From: Epiperipatus broadwayi
Taxonomy: Eukaryota; Onychophora; Udeonychophora; Euonychophora; Peripatidae
Length of the DNA stretch: 64,000 nucleotides
Direction: 5' to 3'
Assembly: GCA_028023455.1 (NCBI GenBank)
Contig: JAQFVV010000050.1
Location: forward strand, 4,209,339-4,273,338
Part shown: positions 24,541 through 35,129 of the stretch, piece by piece
Layout of the letters: each line of letters begins with the position of its first letter
Position numbering within the stretch: position 1 is the stretch's first letter
Translations under genes and position numbers: made by a program
The notes under the pieces: generated by a model
Told to the model about the DNA's origin: nothing
Seen by the model: only the letters and a program-made list of their open reading frames with translations
The model's database searches: none

Positions 24541-24970
24541 ATAACATCATAAACTAAAATAAAGAGCATACTAATAGCTCTAACAAACTTTATCAATAAA
24601 TGCCAAAAAAGAAGGCATTTAATGTCTCTATCTAGAAGTTATCCCCAATCGCAAACCAGTTTCAAGCTATTGGCTTTCCTCAATAAGGCACTAGGATATT
24701 TCAGACGTTAGATCCAAAATACAAACTCAAACCCAGAATTTATCTGATAGATAACTTTTAAGTAGAAAATCTAAAATTTTTAGACACTGAGGAAAGCCAA
24801 TAGCTAAAAACTGGTCTATGGCTGGGGATAATTTCTAGATATAGATTTTAAATGCTTTCTCTTGTGGCATTTATCAATAAAGCTTGTTAGGGCTATTAGC
24901 ACGCTCTTTATTTTAGTTTACAATTACAAGCCTATCAAATTAAGTCACATGATGTATGACTTTATTTTAT
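24541..24970. mobile_element. Foldback MITE, copy 1
   Basis: AAACTAAAATAAAGAG at 24,551 pairs with CTCTTTATTTTAGTTT at about 24,904, and the arms continue inward through CTCTAACAAACTTTAT and ATAAAGCTTGTTAGGG, AAGGCA and TGCC blocks, and AAGCTATTGGCTTTCCTCA with its complement. Almost the whole ~370 bp is one hairpin with a loop near 24,745. Related copies lie at 37,208 and 46,022. No coding capacity. An outer CACATGATGTATGACTT is shared with copy 3. Confidence 0.75.
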
Positions 24971-25139
24971 TTACTATAACATCAAAAAGTATCAAATAAA
25001 TAGAAAAATGCATCGGCTAGTTCTATATGTCGGTGTATTTGTCATTCACAGACTGATTTGTATGGTCATCGACAAATCTCATTTATAAAATAATTTTCCT
25101 TTGTCTGAAGGTTTGTGCTGATGGTATATTATTATATGT

Positions 25140-26570
25140 GATATGTTGGACTATTTCCATCATCTATGAGTGAATGTTGAATGTATAGAAAATTTTAAAC
25201 TTTATTTAAACTTTCAAATACAAACAACTGTTAGTAATAACACACAAATAGATAAGCCAGTTTAGTAATTACACAATGTTTCGAATAATATTATTCTCCA
25301 CTCTTCTTCAGCTGTTGCTGGCCCTTATGCACAATGACAATATTCACTTAGAAGTTGAACTCACACTTTTAGATTCTCGAATATCAATTTTAAAGCAAAT
25401 GCTCTATCAACTGAGCTATTCTGTCAAAGGCAACATATAATAGAAATTTGATATATATATATATATGAGGGTTGGTTCAAATCCTTCTGAGTCCTTTGAT
25501 TTTTTTATTAGCAAGGCTAATTAGTTTTTTTATTATTGTTTAATATTTTTCCTAAGAGCAAGATTAATTAGAGCCTTCCATACATTGTGTATTGCCACCA
25601 TTGTCATATGAGCAGCTTCCTTGAATTTTCTTCTATGCATTTTTCCTCTTTGTCCAATATCTTTGTATTTTTCCAATTAAACATGTGGTCATTAGTACAT
25701 ACATGATCTGCTACAGTAGACATATCTGTTTTTTTTCTTTTAACCATTAGTTTGTGTTCTTTCAATCACTGTTCAATAGGCCAACAGGTCTTACCAATGT
25801 ACTTCTTTCCACATTCACATGGTATTTCATAGATGCAGTTTTTGTTTTTCAGCATTTACAGTTTAGGCTTAGTAGAAGTAAGAATTTCTCAAATTATGAT
25901 ATGGCTTTGGAAAGCTGTCCTAATATTATATTGACCAGATTTTTTTAAAATTTGTCTGCCATTTCTGGTGTGTAAGAATATATTATCATACTAATAATTG
26001 TTTTCTCTTTTGGTATCTCTTTGTACTGTCTATTGAAGTTTTTCCTGATGACTGCTGATCTATAACCATTCTTTTTCCATATGTCATAACATCAGCCTGG
26101 AGGTGAACTTGCATCAACTGTCTGCAACCAACTGCTTGCTTGCAAGGCAGCTGTGATGATCTCTCAGCTAACAATGCTTGAGCATTCTTAATAAGCATTT
26201 GTTCTATATGATTTTTTTCTTTTTCCAAATCACTGGTTTCTGAACAAACCTCCTTTGCTCTGTTCCATAGTGATAGTACAATGCCATGTTTAGTGCTTCT
26301 CATATGATTGGATGTATATGCCAAGTATTTGCCAGTGTGGGTTGGTTTTCTATACACTGTTGTTTTTACATTGCCCTGAGGAAGTCTGATCACAAGAACA
26401 TCCAAGAAGGTCCATTTTTGTTCTTGTTCCGATTCCAGTGTGAATTTAACTGTAGGAGATATGTTGCTAATGTGCATCCAGAATGACTATAATTGAAACT
26501 CACCATGTGGTCATATCACTCATAGATGATGGAAATAGTCCAACATATCACATCTAGTTTTTCCTTTCTT
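25140..26570 (-). pseudogene. Penelope-like element, minus strand: RT end, GIY-YIG, tRNA-like tail
   Basis: The minus-strand frame 26,477-25,986 begins MHISNISPTVKFTLE. It carries WTFLDVLVIRLPQG, TTVYRKPTHTGKYLAY and LSLWNRAKEVC, the conserved thumb region that follows the PLE reverse transcriptase. Downstream on the same strand, about 25,850-25,740, is IYEIPCECGKKYIGKTCWPIE, split here as CECGKKYIGK and CWPIE, the GIY-YIG core, followed by a stop in place of a conserved residue. The tail (25,450-25,140) has an A-box-like TAGCTCAGTTGATAGAGC and the common PLE 3' sequence. A SINE interrupts the frame at 26,074-26,182. Confidence 0.8.
26074..26182 (-). mobile_element. tRNA-derived mini-SINE, copy A
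   Basis: The insertion is bounded by the direct repeat CATTCTT (26,067-26,073 and 26,183-26,189). Read on the minus strand it begins CTCAAGCATTGTTAGC, has an anticodon-stem-like CAGCTGCCTTGCAAG and a weak B-box-like GCAAGTTCACCTCC, and ends ATGTTATGACATATGG followed by a short A tail. It is inserted in the post-RT region of the PLE and, at 109 bp plus a 7-bp duplication, leaves that frame open. Confidence 0.8.
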
Positions 26571-26736
26571 TCTCCGTTTTGTTTTGTTTTTTTGGATTTG
26601 GAATAATCATACTCATTTACAAACGACTGTTTATTATTATTTTATTACATGTTATAAATAGATATTTAACTTATTTAAATTTTTTATTGACCATTTCTTT
26701 TTAGTTTCTAATTAAATCCTATATTGTTCTAGTTTT

Positions 26737-26847
26737 TTTTTTCCATATGTCATAGCATTGGCCGAGAGGCGAACACGCAACAAGCGTCTGCAACCAACTG
26801 CTTACTTGCAAGGCGACTGCGCTGACCTCTCGGTAACAACGCTTGAC
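26737..26847 (-). mobile_element. tRNA-derived mini-SINE, copy B
   Basis: The perfect 17-bp target duplication TATATTGTTCTAGTTTT lies at 26,720-26,736 and 26,848-26,864. The minus-strand sequence starts AAGCGTTGTTACCGAGAGG, has CGCCTTGCAAGTAAGC and GTGTTCGCCTCTCGG (B-box-like), and ends ATGCTATGACATATGG plus an A tail. The whole element is little more than one tRNA-like unit. Confidence 0.9.
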
Positions 26848-27329
26848 TATATTGTTCTAGTTTTAATTTTATATCAGCATTCCGGAGTCACAATATTAAT
26901 ATATATATATAAATAAATGACATCTATTTATTTAGAAATAAAATTAAGATTTTTGACTGTTATCGAATCTCTGAAAAATAACCAATGTATCACAAGAATA
27001 TTTTAGTTTTTTAGAATCTCCTCTTAAAATGACTAACCCTTCACTTTTAACATTTACAATTCAAAAACTGAAAAGATCTTATTTATGCAAAGTAGATATT
27101 AATTATCTTTAGAACTTGAGAATTTGAAAAATGTACAGCTCTTATTAAGTGAGCTGATTATATTTATGACCAAGCAAATACTCACAAAACATGCAAATAT
27201 CGCCTTCAAATATCATCTTTTGTTTTTAACTAAATGAAAGGCATGATAATGCTTCATACTATATATATATATATATACACACACACACAATAAATTAAAC
27301 TTTTTATATAAAGTGCAAATGACAACACA

Positions 27330-27630
27330 CATTTTCATCATTGAAAGGAATTTTATATTGGACTAAGTCCATTCTCTAATATTAAATATTGACTGTCTTT
27401 AGAAAAGTCAAACTTCATTTAAATTTTTCAAATCCATTTAACTGTTGTGATAGCATCCAGGTTAGTATGTAACGCAACTTTTCAAATGAGATTATTCTCC
27501 TCCATTCTCCACCTGTTGACGGCTTGGTCAATGCCTTAGTAGTATGGAAATCAAACCTAAACTTTTGGATATGTGGATATTGAATTTAAAGATTGCTCAA
27601 CATTAAATATTATTGACAGTTGCCTCGAAT
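27330..27630 (-). repeat. PLE 3' tail fragment
   Basis: On the minus strand this resembles the 25,140-25,450 tail: GGTTTGATTTCC (B-box-like), a TCAACAGGTGGAGAATGG block, GAGGAGAATAATCTC and TTAAATGAAGTTTG. The coding part is missing. A TA/CA run at 27,258-27,290 lies just beyond it. Confidence 0.5.
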
Positions 27631-27739
27631 TTTTATAAAGGTATTCAATATTTGTAATTAGATAATAAAAATTATCCAATATATAATTACTATTAAAATG
27701 TCTTTATGTATTTAATGGATTATATCCTGTACATCTGGA

Positions 27740-28110
27740 ATTCAGATTGACTTTAGGTCAACATGGGTGTGACAAGAATCTCGGCCTCAGGGTGGCTTTT
27801 GAGGGTTCCATCATCAGATTTTCAATTGGATGGATGGTTGAAGAGTTGGAGTGTATAGTAGATTGGATCCTGTCCATTAAAGTATGAAGATTGTCTATCT
27901 TAATATATATCTCAGCACTTATAGTATATATGTGTGGGAGATGATAATCTGGACCAACTGATGATTGCTGGTTTAGCATGAAATACGTATATTGGTGATT
28001 ATTTATCTTTTCAGGATATATGTCCTTGAGTGTATCAGTGTTATTAGATAGAGTGGAGAGTTATGGGTCATATGAAAGTCTGTGCTCATATACCCTATAT
28101 ATTACATAAA
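27740..28110 (+). repeat. ~360 bp dispersed repeat with hammerhead ribozyme (copy 1)
   Basis: The repeat matches 55,432-55,795 over almost its whole length. Both begin ATTGACTTTAGGTCAACAT near their left end and finish GTCTGTGCTCATATACCCT. The centre is a hammerhead ribozyme fold (next entry). No coding frame spans it. The size and single ribozyme recall animal retrozymes, and hammerheads also occur in PLE terminal repeats. Confidence 0.75.
27945..28001 (+). ncRNA. Type I hammerhead ribozyme, plus-strand copy 1
   Basis: The core CTGATGA is at 27,958-27,964 and GAAA at 27,980-27,983. Stem II is TGCT/AGCA with loop GGTTT, but its first pair is T-T where G-C is usual, so activity may be weakened. 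Stem III is the palindrome ATACGTAT (27,983-27,990), which can pair within a dimer. The presumed cleavage site follows A27,991. Stem I has CCAA (27,954-27,957) with TTGG (27,992-27,995), an internal loop TGGA/T, and an outer helix TAATC with GATTA. Confidence 0.8.
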
Positions 28111-28119
28111 CTGTTATGA

Positions 28120-28620
28120 CTTAACTTAGCAAGTAATGGATTTATCTAGATTAGTTCTATCTTTATTGGATTCAGCATTCATTGCTACAGACCAGTGGAT
28201 ATACAGATAGAGGAAATATAACCAATTACAAAAAAGGCCAGTGGTTGAAGATGCTCAGTGGACCCAATTGCTCTCATTAAGGAAATTGGCAGTCCATTTG
28301 GAGTTGACTAAAAAATGAATACTACACTGGTTGCTTTATATTTGATTTCAAAAACAGTGAGATACATGGATGAACCTGAAGCTGATAGATACAAAACTTG
28401 ACATGAGACAAACTGTCATGATACATCTGTAGGTGTCACAACACCTGGACATGAAATACTCTAGCACAGTATTGCTGAAAATGTTAGACAAATCTAGAAG
28501 ACCATCTCAAGTCCCTTGCTTTAATAGTTGTATGGCAACTAGATGTTATGACTAGCCAATAATCTTAGACAAAATGGTATATCTGATGTTTGATATAAAT
28601 ATATGTTGTATATATACTTA
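28120..28620 (+). repeat. ~0.5 kb dispersed repeat (copy 1)
   Basis: This aligns loosely with 59,130-59,645: AAGTAATGGA near the start, a CACAGACCA or TACAGACCAGTGGATA block, GGCCAGTGG or GGCCAATGG, TGTTAGACAAATCTAGA or TGTTAGGTAAATCTAGA, and TGTATATA near the end. No protein frame is conserved. It directly follows the ribozyme repeat here but not at the second ribozyme copy, so the two are independent families. Confidence 0.55.
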
Positions 28621-28909
28621 ACAAAATATTAAACTGTATTGTTGTGGATTTGTGTTTATTATGATTGTACATAAACTGAACAGATTTGGCACAGTCAACA
28701 CAAACTTTCAAATGACAATTTTATCAATATATAAGTCAAGAGTATACATAATGTCAAATGTCAATAACTGAAAATGCTTTTGGTCCATTACACCAAATTC
28801 AAGGCAGTTGACTGTTAAAAACCAATTAACAGTAAGTTAGCATAAATTTAATATTTTATAGTAAATATACTGTAATTTACAGTGTGTTTTCTTATTTTGT
28901 ATATTCATA

Positions 28910-29312
28910 GAAATAATGGACACTTAATAGAAGAGCAATACAGAGACTTTAGATCACTCAAAGTAACATGCTAGAAATAACAAGAAGATAGGAAAAATGC
29001 AATACACGGGTAAGAAAACAAACAGGTGTTACTCACATATTGAAAAAATTAAAAGACTGAAGTGAAGTTGGGCTGGACATATTGCTAGAAGAGATGATAA
29101 TAGATGGACAATTGAAATCTTAAACTGGATTCCAAAAGATTGCAAAATACCCTGAATGAGACCAGATGGGAAATGGATAGATGAAGTAAGAACGGGTGTA
29201 TGGCTGGTATGGAGACTAGAGGCTAGTTATTAGAGAAGATTGATTGATCTTGGAGAGACATTCATCCTGCAGTGGATTGATAATGGTTGATGATGCTGAT
29301 GATGAATGATAT
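28910..29312 (+). pseudogene. RTE LINE 3' fragment
   Basis: The nucleotide sequence matches the 3' end of the 3.7-5.5 kb LINE: GGACACTTAATAGAAGAGCA, GTTGGGCTGGACATATTG, AGAGATGATAATAGATGG and a TTGATAATGGTTGATGATG triplet tail. Indels and stops are frequent, so it is older than the first copy. Confidence 0.85.
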
Positions 29313-30344
29313 ATGTGAAAAATGTTTGCATATAATTGATTAAATGATTTATTTCAATTAATTACTTTTTATAATTTAACTATTCACTTGAAAATATGCA
29401 CTAATAGTTTAATTCTATACATTAATGAAAGTTATAAATTTAAAAAGAAAAAAAATCTTAGCTTTTAAATTCAACAGCTAAATTAATTTAACTTTTCTCT
29501 TACAAGAAATTAGATTATCATAATCGTCTTAATGACATTACAGTAAGATAAAATAATTTAACAGGCAATCTTTTAATATCTGTTAATTACATTCTAAGAA
29601 TTATAATGCTTATTAGTCAAAGTTTCAACTTAAACAAACCAGGATAAAAATGAATAATGAACGGCACTAAATTAGAACTGTCATTTGATTGGTCAATTAT
29701 CATTTAATCAAAACAAGCAAAAATAACAAAAGTCATTACCTCTTTTAATTTGTTAAATCAGCAGCACATCTTAATATCTGAGTCTATCTTTCAATTTATA
29801 AAACTACCAATATATTTAAATAGATTTACATTCTCAAGTTGATAGCCATCCAAGCTAAAAGTTATTACGAATTTTTCTGCCGTTACTGGCTGATAAAGAA
29901 CTTGCATTTTTTTTAACATTAATTATTATTAAATGAATGTTTTTATATGTTACATTAAAATCATTAAGTATATTCTGTGAACCGTCTTTTGAACTGACAA
30001 TATCATCTCAATTATCAGCATGTTGTAAATCTAGAATTGAACGTTAATAAAGTTTTTGCTTCTAATCAATTCAAATTATATATTCCTCCATCAAACATCT
30101 ATAGCATCTTGACCTTTTTTTTTTACAAAATACTGAATTATAATAAAAACTATTATAAAATATCGAAGTACGCTTTTTTCTCTTCTTATGCCCTGTAGAG
30201 ATGAATTATTTTAAATCTGCAAATTTTTCTACTGACAAATATATAATTTGAAACAATTCAATCAATTGATTATAATTTTTTTTTAAGTACTATGAAATTT
30301 AATCATTTTAGCTAGAAAATAAACTTCTATTTATTACCACTTTT

Positions 30345-30452
30345 TTTTCTCTCATATGTCATAGCATCAACCGGGAAGCGAACCCGCTAACCCGGGACAA
30401 CTGCTTGTAAAGCGGCTGTCACTGACCTCTCGACCACCAATGCTTGACCATT
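30345..30452 (-). mobile_element. tRNA-derived mini-SINE, copy C
   Basis: The 17-bp duplication TATTTATTACCACTTTT lies at 30,328-30,344 and 30,453-30,469. The minus strand reads TCAAGCATTGGTGGTCGAG (A-box side), CCGCTTTACAAGCAG (anticodon arm-like), CGGGTTCGCTTCCCGG (B-box) and ATGCTATGACATATGAG. The central part differs from copies A and B, pointing to a subfamily. Confidence 0.9.
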
Positions 30453-30794
30453 TATTTATTACCACTTTTGTTATATTTTTTTATTCCTTTGGTCACTTTT
30501 TTTTAAATCTTAATTTATGTTCTCACTCTTTTTTTTTTCTTTTGCTATTTTTTATTTAAGCATCTAATAATTATTAATATCTTCTCCATTTAAACTAAAA
30601 ACTATATATTTGGTAATAATGACAGTTGAAGTCATATAGATTTTTTTCCCATTTTATTTCTGCAATATTTTTATAAGACCAATTTATTTATATTTTATTT
30701 TTCAAAATGTTGCGTTTCATCTTAGATTATAAATTATGACAAATTACATTGCATTTCTATAATTCTCTCTTAATTATATAAAATATTACCGGTA

Positions 30795-31055
30795 TTTAAT
30801 GATTAATATTTTGCAGTATAATTTTCATTATACCACTCTCATGCAAGAAATAAACTGTTTTTTATCTGTTTTTAACACCTTGTAGAGAAGTGTAATCATA
30901 ATCAAATGATCAAATTCATGTGAAAAGGATTTCTTTGATCAATGTTTATGATTACACCCCTCCTCAAGATGTTAAAAACGGTTAGAAAACAACCTACCTT
31001 GCATGAGAGTGGGGTAATGAAAATTATTCTACAGAAATACTATTTAGTAAATGGA
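30795..31055. mobile_element. Palindromic MITE, ~260 bp
   Basis: CACTCTCATGCAAG (30,834) pairs with CTTGCATGAGAGTG (about 31,001). The pairing extends outwards through ATTTTCATTA and TAATGAAAAT, and inwards through GTTTTTAACA with TGTTAAAAAC and GTGTAATCATAA with TTATGATTACAC. A loop of a few tens of bases lies near 30,930. No frame. Confidence 0.7.
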
Positions 31056-31309
31056 TAATCTCTAGTCTAATGAATGACAAATAAAACATTAATATATTAT
31101 AAAATATTAGTTTCAATTATAACAAACTTTGTAGAACAAACTTTTTTTTTAGTTTTTATCAATGAATCCCACATCTGAATGCCATCATGTCACAACCATT
31201 TTCCAAAGCAAAAATGTAGATCACTCTCTCTCTCACTTTACATACATTTCTTGAACTATAGATATAATAAATATCTCCACACTTCCCCAATTCTTTTCAA
31301 ATTCATATA

Positions 31310-31510
31310 AATAAAGATATAATAAAAGACAAGTGACCCCCAAGATGCATTTCGTGCTGAACCAGCACTCATCAGTTGGCCCAGGTCACTATCTCTCATA
31401 TATATCTCTATTATATGCAAAGTATTTATTTAGAGTAAATTGTTACATTTTCATTTATCATTGTCAAACTCCCTCTACTCACAACTTTGATGCCATCCAT
31501 TTCAGATAAA
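31310..31510 (-). repeat. Ribozyme-bearing repeat, minus strand
   Basis: This is the segment around the best hammerhead. The side beyond the ribozyme (31,437-31,490) reads AAATTGTTACATTTTCAT and CAAACTCCCTCTACTCACAA. Nearly the same string occurs at 50,728-50,772, in the loop of the large palindrome. Boundaries are not defined by target duplications. Confidence 0.5.
31333..31389 (-). ncRNA. Type I hammerhead ribozyme, minus strand (best formed)
   Basis: On the minus strand: outer stem I GTGACC (31,389-31,384) pairs with GGTCAC (31,338-31,333). The internal loop is TGGG/G and the inner stem CCAA/TTGG. The core is CTGATGA (31,375-31,369). Stem II is GTGCT/AGCAC with loop GGTTC, followed by GAAA (31,353-31,350). 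Stem III is the palindrome ATGCAT and the presumed cleavage triplet is AUC, with cleavage after C (31,344). Every invariant core base is present, with the usual G-C pair opening stem II. The very short self-complementary stem III is typical of PLE and retrozyme hammerheads, which cleave best as dimers. Confidence 0.9.
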
Positions 31511-32175
31511 TACACTAATGATTATTACTAATCATTTTCGAAACTAGAGATTATCTCTAGCACAGATATAAATTTTAAACCTCAGTTAAAGATTAATATA
31601 TCTGGTTTTTAAAATTTATACACACGGAATTATTCACCTTTCTCTGTCCTGTATCTTTACTCATCAGATGAATAGAGATGTCAAACATCTAAAGATCTGT
31701 GCCAACATTAGCTTAACATTTATCAGAGACACCATTTTCTTGCAGGTAGAAACTGTTTTTATTTATGTAATAAATATTCATTGCAATGAAGTTATATTTG
31801 TAATTTTTTTTATCATTAATCTTACCTTTACCACTCTGAAAGCACCCATTTGAGCAAAAATACAGGACAATCTCTCTTATAATGAATTAATTTCATGTAC
31901 AACTTTACTCATAATAAAATATATCTTGGTCATCTATTTGAACGATTTCCAATATATTTAGGTAATCATTAGCAGCTAAAAATGGTTGCATATTTTTCCA
32001 ATTGAAAACTTCTAATTCTTTGTACTCTCCAGGTAAAATTTAATTGTATTGATTATTATTTTCAATTACCTTAAAATACTTTACATGGTTTGTTTTTATT
32101 TTATGACTGCATTTTGTTTGGTTTTTGTATTTTCAGTTTTTTACCAAATATTGGTCAAAATAGAAATATCTTCTA

Positions 32176-32317
32176 GATGATGCATTGTAACTAATGCCAT
32201 CAAAAAAAGAATTGAAAGGCTCTGCTGCATTGAATTAATAAAAAGCTCAGAACTGGCCCAAAACCTCCAGAAACTGCCACTTCCACAACTACACAGGGAA
32301 CACTCAGGATTTTCAGG
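32176..32317 (+). other. Possible small exon-like segment
   Basis: A segment of roughly 40 % GC stands out from the surrounding AT-rich sequence. It is preceded by TCTTCTAG (weak acceptor) and followed by CAGGTAATG (donor-like). One phase is open and reads KKRIERLCC, LIKSSELAQNLQKLPLPQ, HREHSGFSG. No homologue comes to mind. It could be a chance composition island. Confidence 0.15.
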
Positions 32318-32399
32318 TAATGACAAGTCCAAGTACTAACTGAGCTTAACATTGCTTAACTTTAATGGTCAGACAAGAACTGGTGTGTTATACATATTA

Positions 32400-35100
32400 T
32401 AGGCAATAATATTGTAATAAACATCTTAATTTTTTTAACTATTATATTACATAGTGATTCACAGCAATTGAGAGAAGGAATATATCTTTGTAATTTTCAT
32501 AAGATAAATTTTGCATTTCATTTACTATTAATCTTTCATTTTATATAAGTGTTTCATTAGTTCATATCTGCCATTCTTTATGTTGTTTTCTAAATATACA
32601 CTATTTACTACTTTTCATCATATTGTTTCTGTTTATATGAAGAAGGAGCCAAAGGTAACTGTAATCATGCTCAGATTGGCATACCCATTGTAGTATGCAT
32701 CAATTTTCCAAAAGCCATCTCCAGGTGTAATCAAGTGGCCATGTAATACATTGTTTTGTAAAGTGCATGTTGAATTTTTGTCAATTTTTTATAATGGCTG
32801 AAAAGTGAAACAATGTAAAATTCTGTTCAGAAGAAGACAAGGAAAAAAGTTGTAATGTTTGAAACAGATTACAAGAAAGCTGATCTCACAAAAACACAAG
32901 TTTATAAATGGTCATTATAATTTAGAACTTTAAAAAAAAGACTAATTCCTAACCTGATTTCCTAAAAATAAACATATTTTACTAAATTTGCAATATATTT
33001 TACTTATGACTTATGTGATCAAAACAGGTTCCAATAATTTAAGATCCCATTTAATAAATATTTCCCCAGATAATGGTTATACAATATCTTGTACAGAATT
33101 AATTTCTTCTTCAAATTTCAAATCATATGATTTGGTCAATGGGTATCTTGCAATTCATACTTCCTGATGAAGGTGTAGTGATGATGATCCCCACAAAAGA
33201 AATGCAACTCTATATACTTGGTTTAAATTTTAAAACATTAATTTTTGTCTTATATACAAATTTTCCAAAATTAACTAGAATTAATAAATGGATTAATATA
33301 AAACAATATAAAAAAATTATACAATATAATATAATAGTATATGTAAAACATGAAACATTTATATTTCTCTCTAAATTACACTAAGATATTCAACATAAAA
33401 TTCCTTGATAATACAATAAAATATTGTGTGATATTTAATTTTGTCCTGTATATTACAAAATAATGTGTATATTAAAAAAAAAATTTTTTTCATCCATTAT
33501 CCCTTTTAGATTGTGCTAAAAATTAAAATATGGATTAATGTTTTATTTCATAATTAAAATAATTTCCTTATAATATTATGAAACATTACATTTTTATCTG
33601 TGTTTATATTTCATGATATTCACCAATTACTCAATTTTCTTATCGTCTTATTACTCAACTATATAATAAAAATACAGCAAATGAAACCTTTGATACTATA
33701 CCCTATCAAATATTACTACTTATTTCTTCCTGGAATAATTTTCATTCACAAATTAGGATATTAAGCTCAATGCTGATAGACCACTCTTTGGTGTATGCCA
33801 CATAAAAAAAATCTTTATCTTTGTTTTATGGAATAACTCATGTATTAACTTTTTATCTCCGATTTATATTTATTTTATACATGTCTTATGAATAATACCT
33901 ATAAAGACTTATAAAATAAATTAGCTATAACTATATTACAATTATATTACAGCATTGATAGTTAAACACCAAATCAAACTTTAAATATCACCATTTGTCA
34001 TTTTAATATTATACAAAAACACAGATACACCCCCCTTTTTATAATATATTCATTTTATTATTTTTGTGTGTATATTCTACTATCTACTATCTCATAGCTT
34101 ATATACATTTATTTGAATAGTCTGGTAATATTAAATCAAATAAAAAGAACTTTAAACAAGTATTAGTATAGATAAACCAATCACATTAATTATTAATTTC
34201 CTTATCTCTTGATTTATCCCCCCCCCCCGTATTAATAATGAGTATTTTAAAACATGAACTTTATATACAAATATTATATTACCACTTTTTTTTTCTAATA
34301 TACAAGTTCATCATAAAAAAAACTTTAATTTTTTACTCATCATATTTCAATTGCTTCTCGTGTTTCCAACTTGTCATGCATTAATCTTCTTTCACTTTTA
34401 CTCCTTTTATTCTTATAAGAGAATTGTTACAACTACAGAATTTCAACCCCCTCTGTTATTCACAATATTTAATTTTCTTTTTTTTTCTTCATGATCAAAG
34501 GTTATTTTTCCACCACTGTGGTATATTTTATTTAGATCCTTCCAACATTAATGATACTTATCTTCACATTATTTTCGATATATTCTTTGTTAATGTTTTC
34601 ATTTAATAGAGAGCATTCTACACCTTCTCCTTAAAGGTATCAAAAATGATATCATCCTCCACATAATTTAGATTCTTCAATAAACTCATGTTACTGATAT
34701 TATCTATAATTTATCACAACAATCTTTATTATATATGAAAGTTATACTCACTGATAATAATTTGTTTAAATGTTTTCTCCTAGTAAAATTTCCATTCAGA
34801 GATATATTTATCAGTTATATTTTAATATTAAACACATGTTTCAACACATTTATTCTCATTCCAATTTATTCTTAGTTTTAATGATTTTGACAACCAGACC
34901 CTAAATTCTGTCTCTAATAATTTTCCTGTTGTTCATATGTTGAGTCCACTTTAGTCTTGTATAAAGGTTATAATATTTAAAATGCCTATATATTTTATTT
35001 TGTTTACTCATTCAATTATACATCAACATAATACTTATTGTTTATTACTTCTGTTCCGGTATTACATGATAACATTTTGATACCAATATAAAACCTGTTC
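32400..35100. other. No recognisable gene
   Basis: AT-rich DNA with homopolymer tracts (ten C at about 34,219) and short frames only. A short GATGAAGGTGTAGTGATG block near 33,167 could be repeat debris. No transposon ends or protein motifs seen. Confidence 0.45.
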
Positions 35101-35129
35101 TTTCCATTTTTTCAATATTTTTCTTAATA

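Noticed and set aside
33127-33384. 85-codon frame as a host gene
   Set aside because: Composition is AT-driven, there is no motif, and the downstream half is low-complexity.
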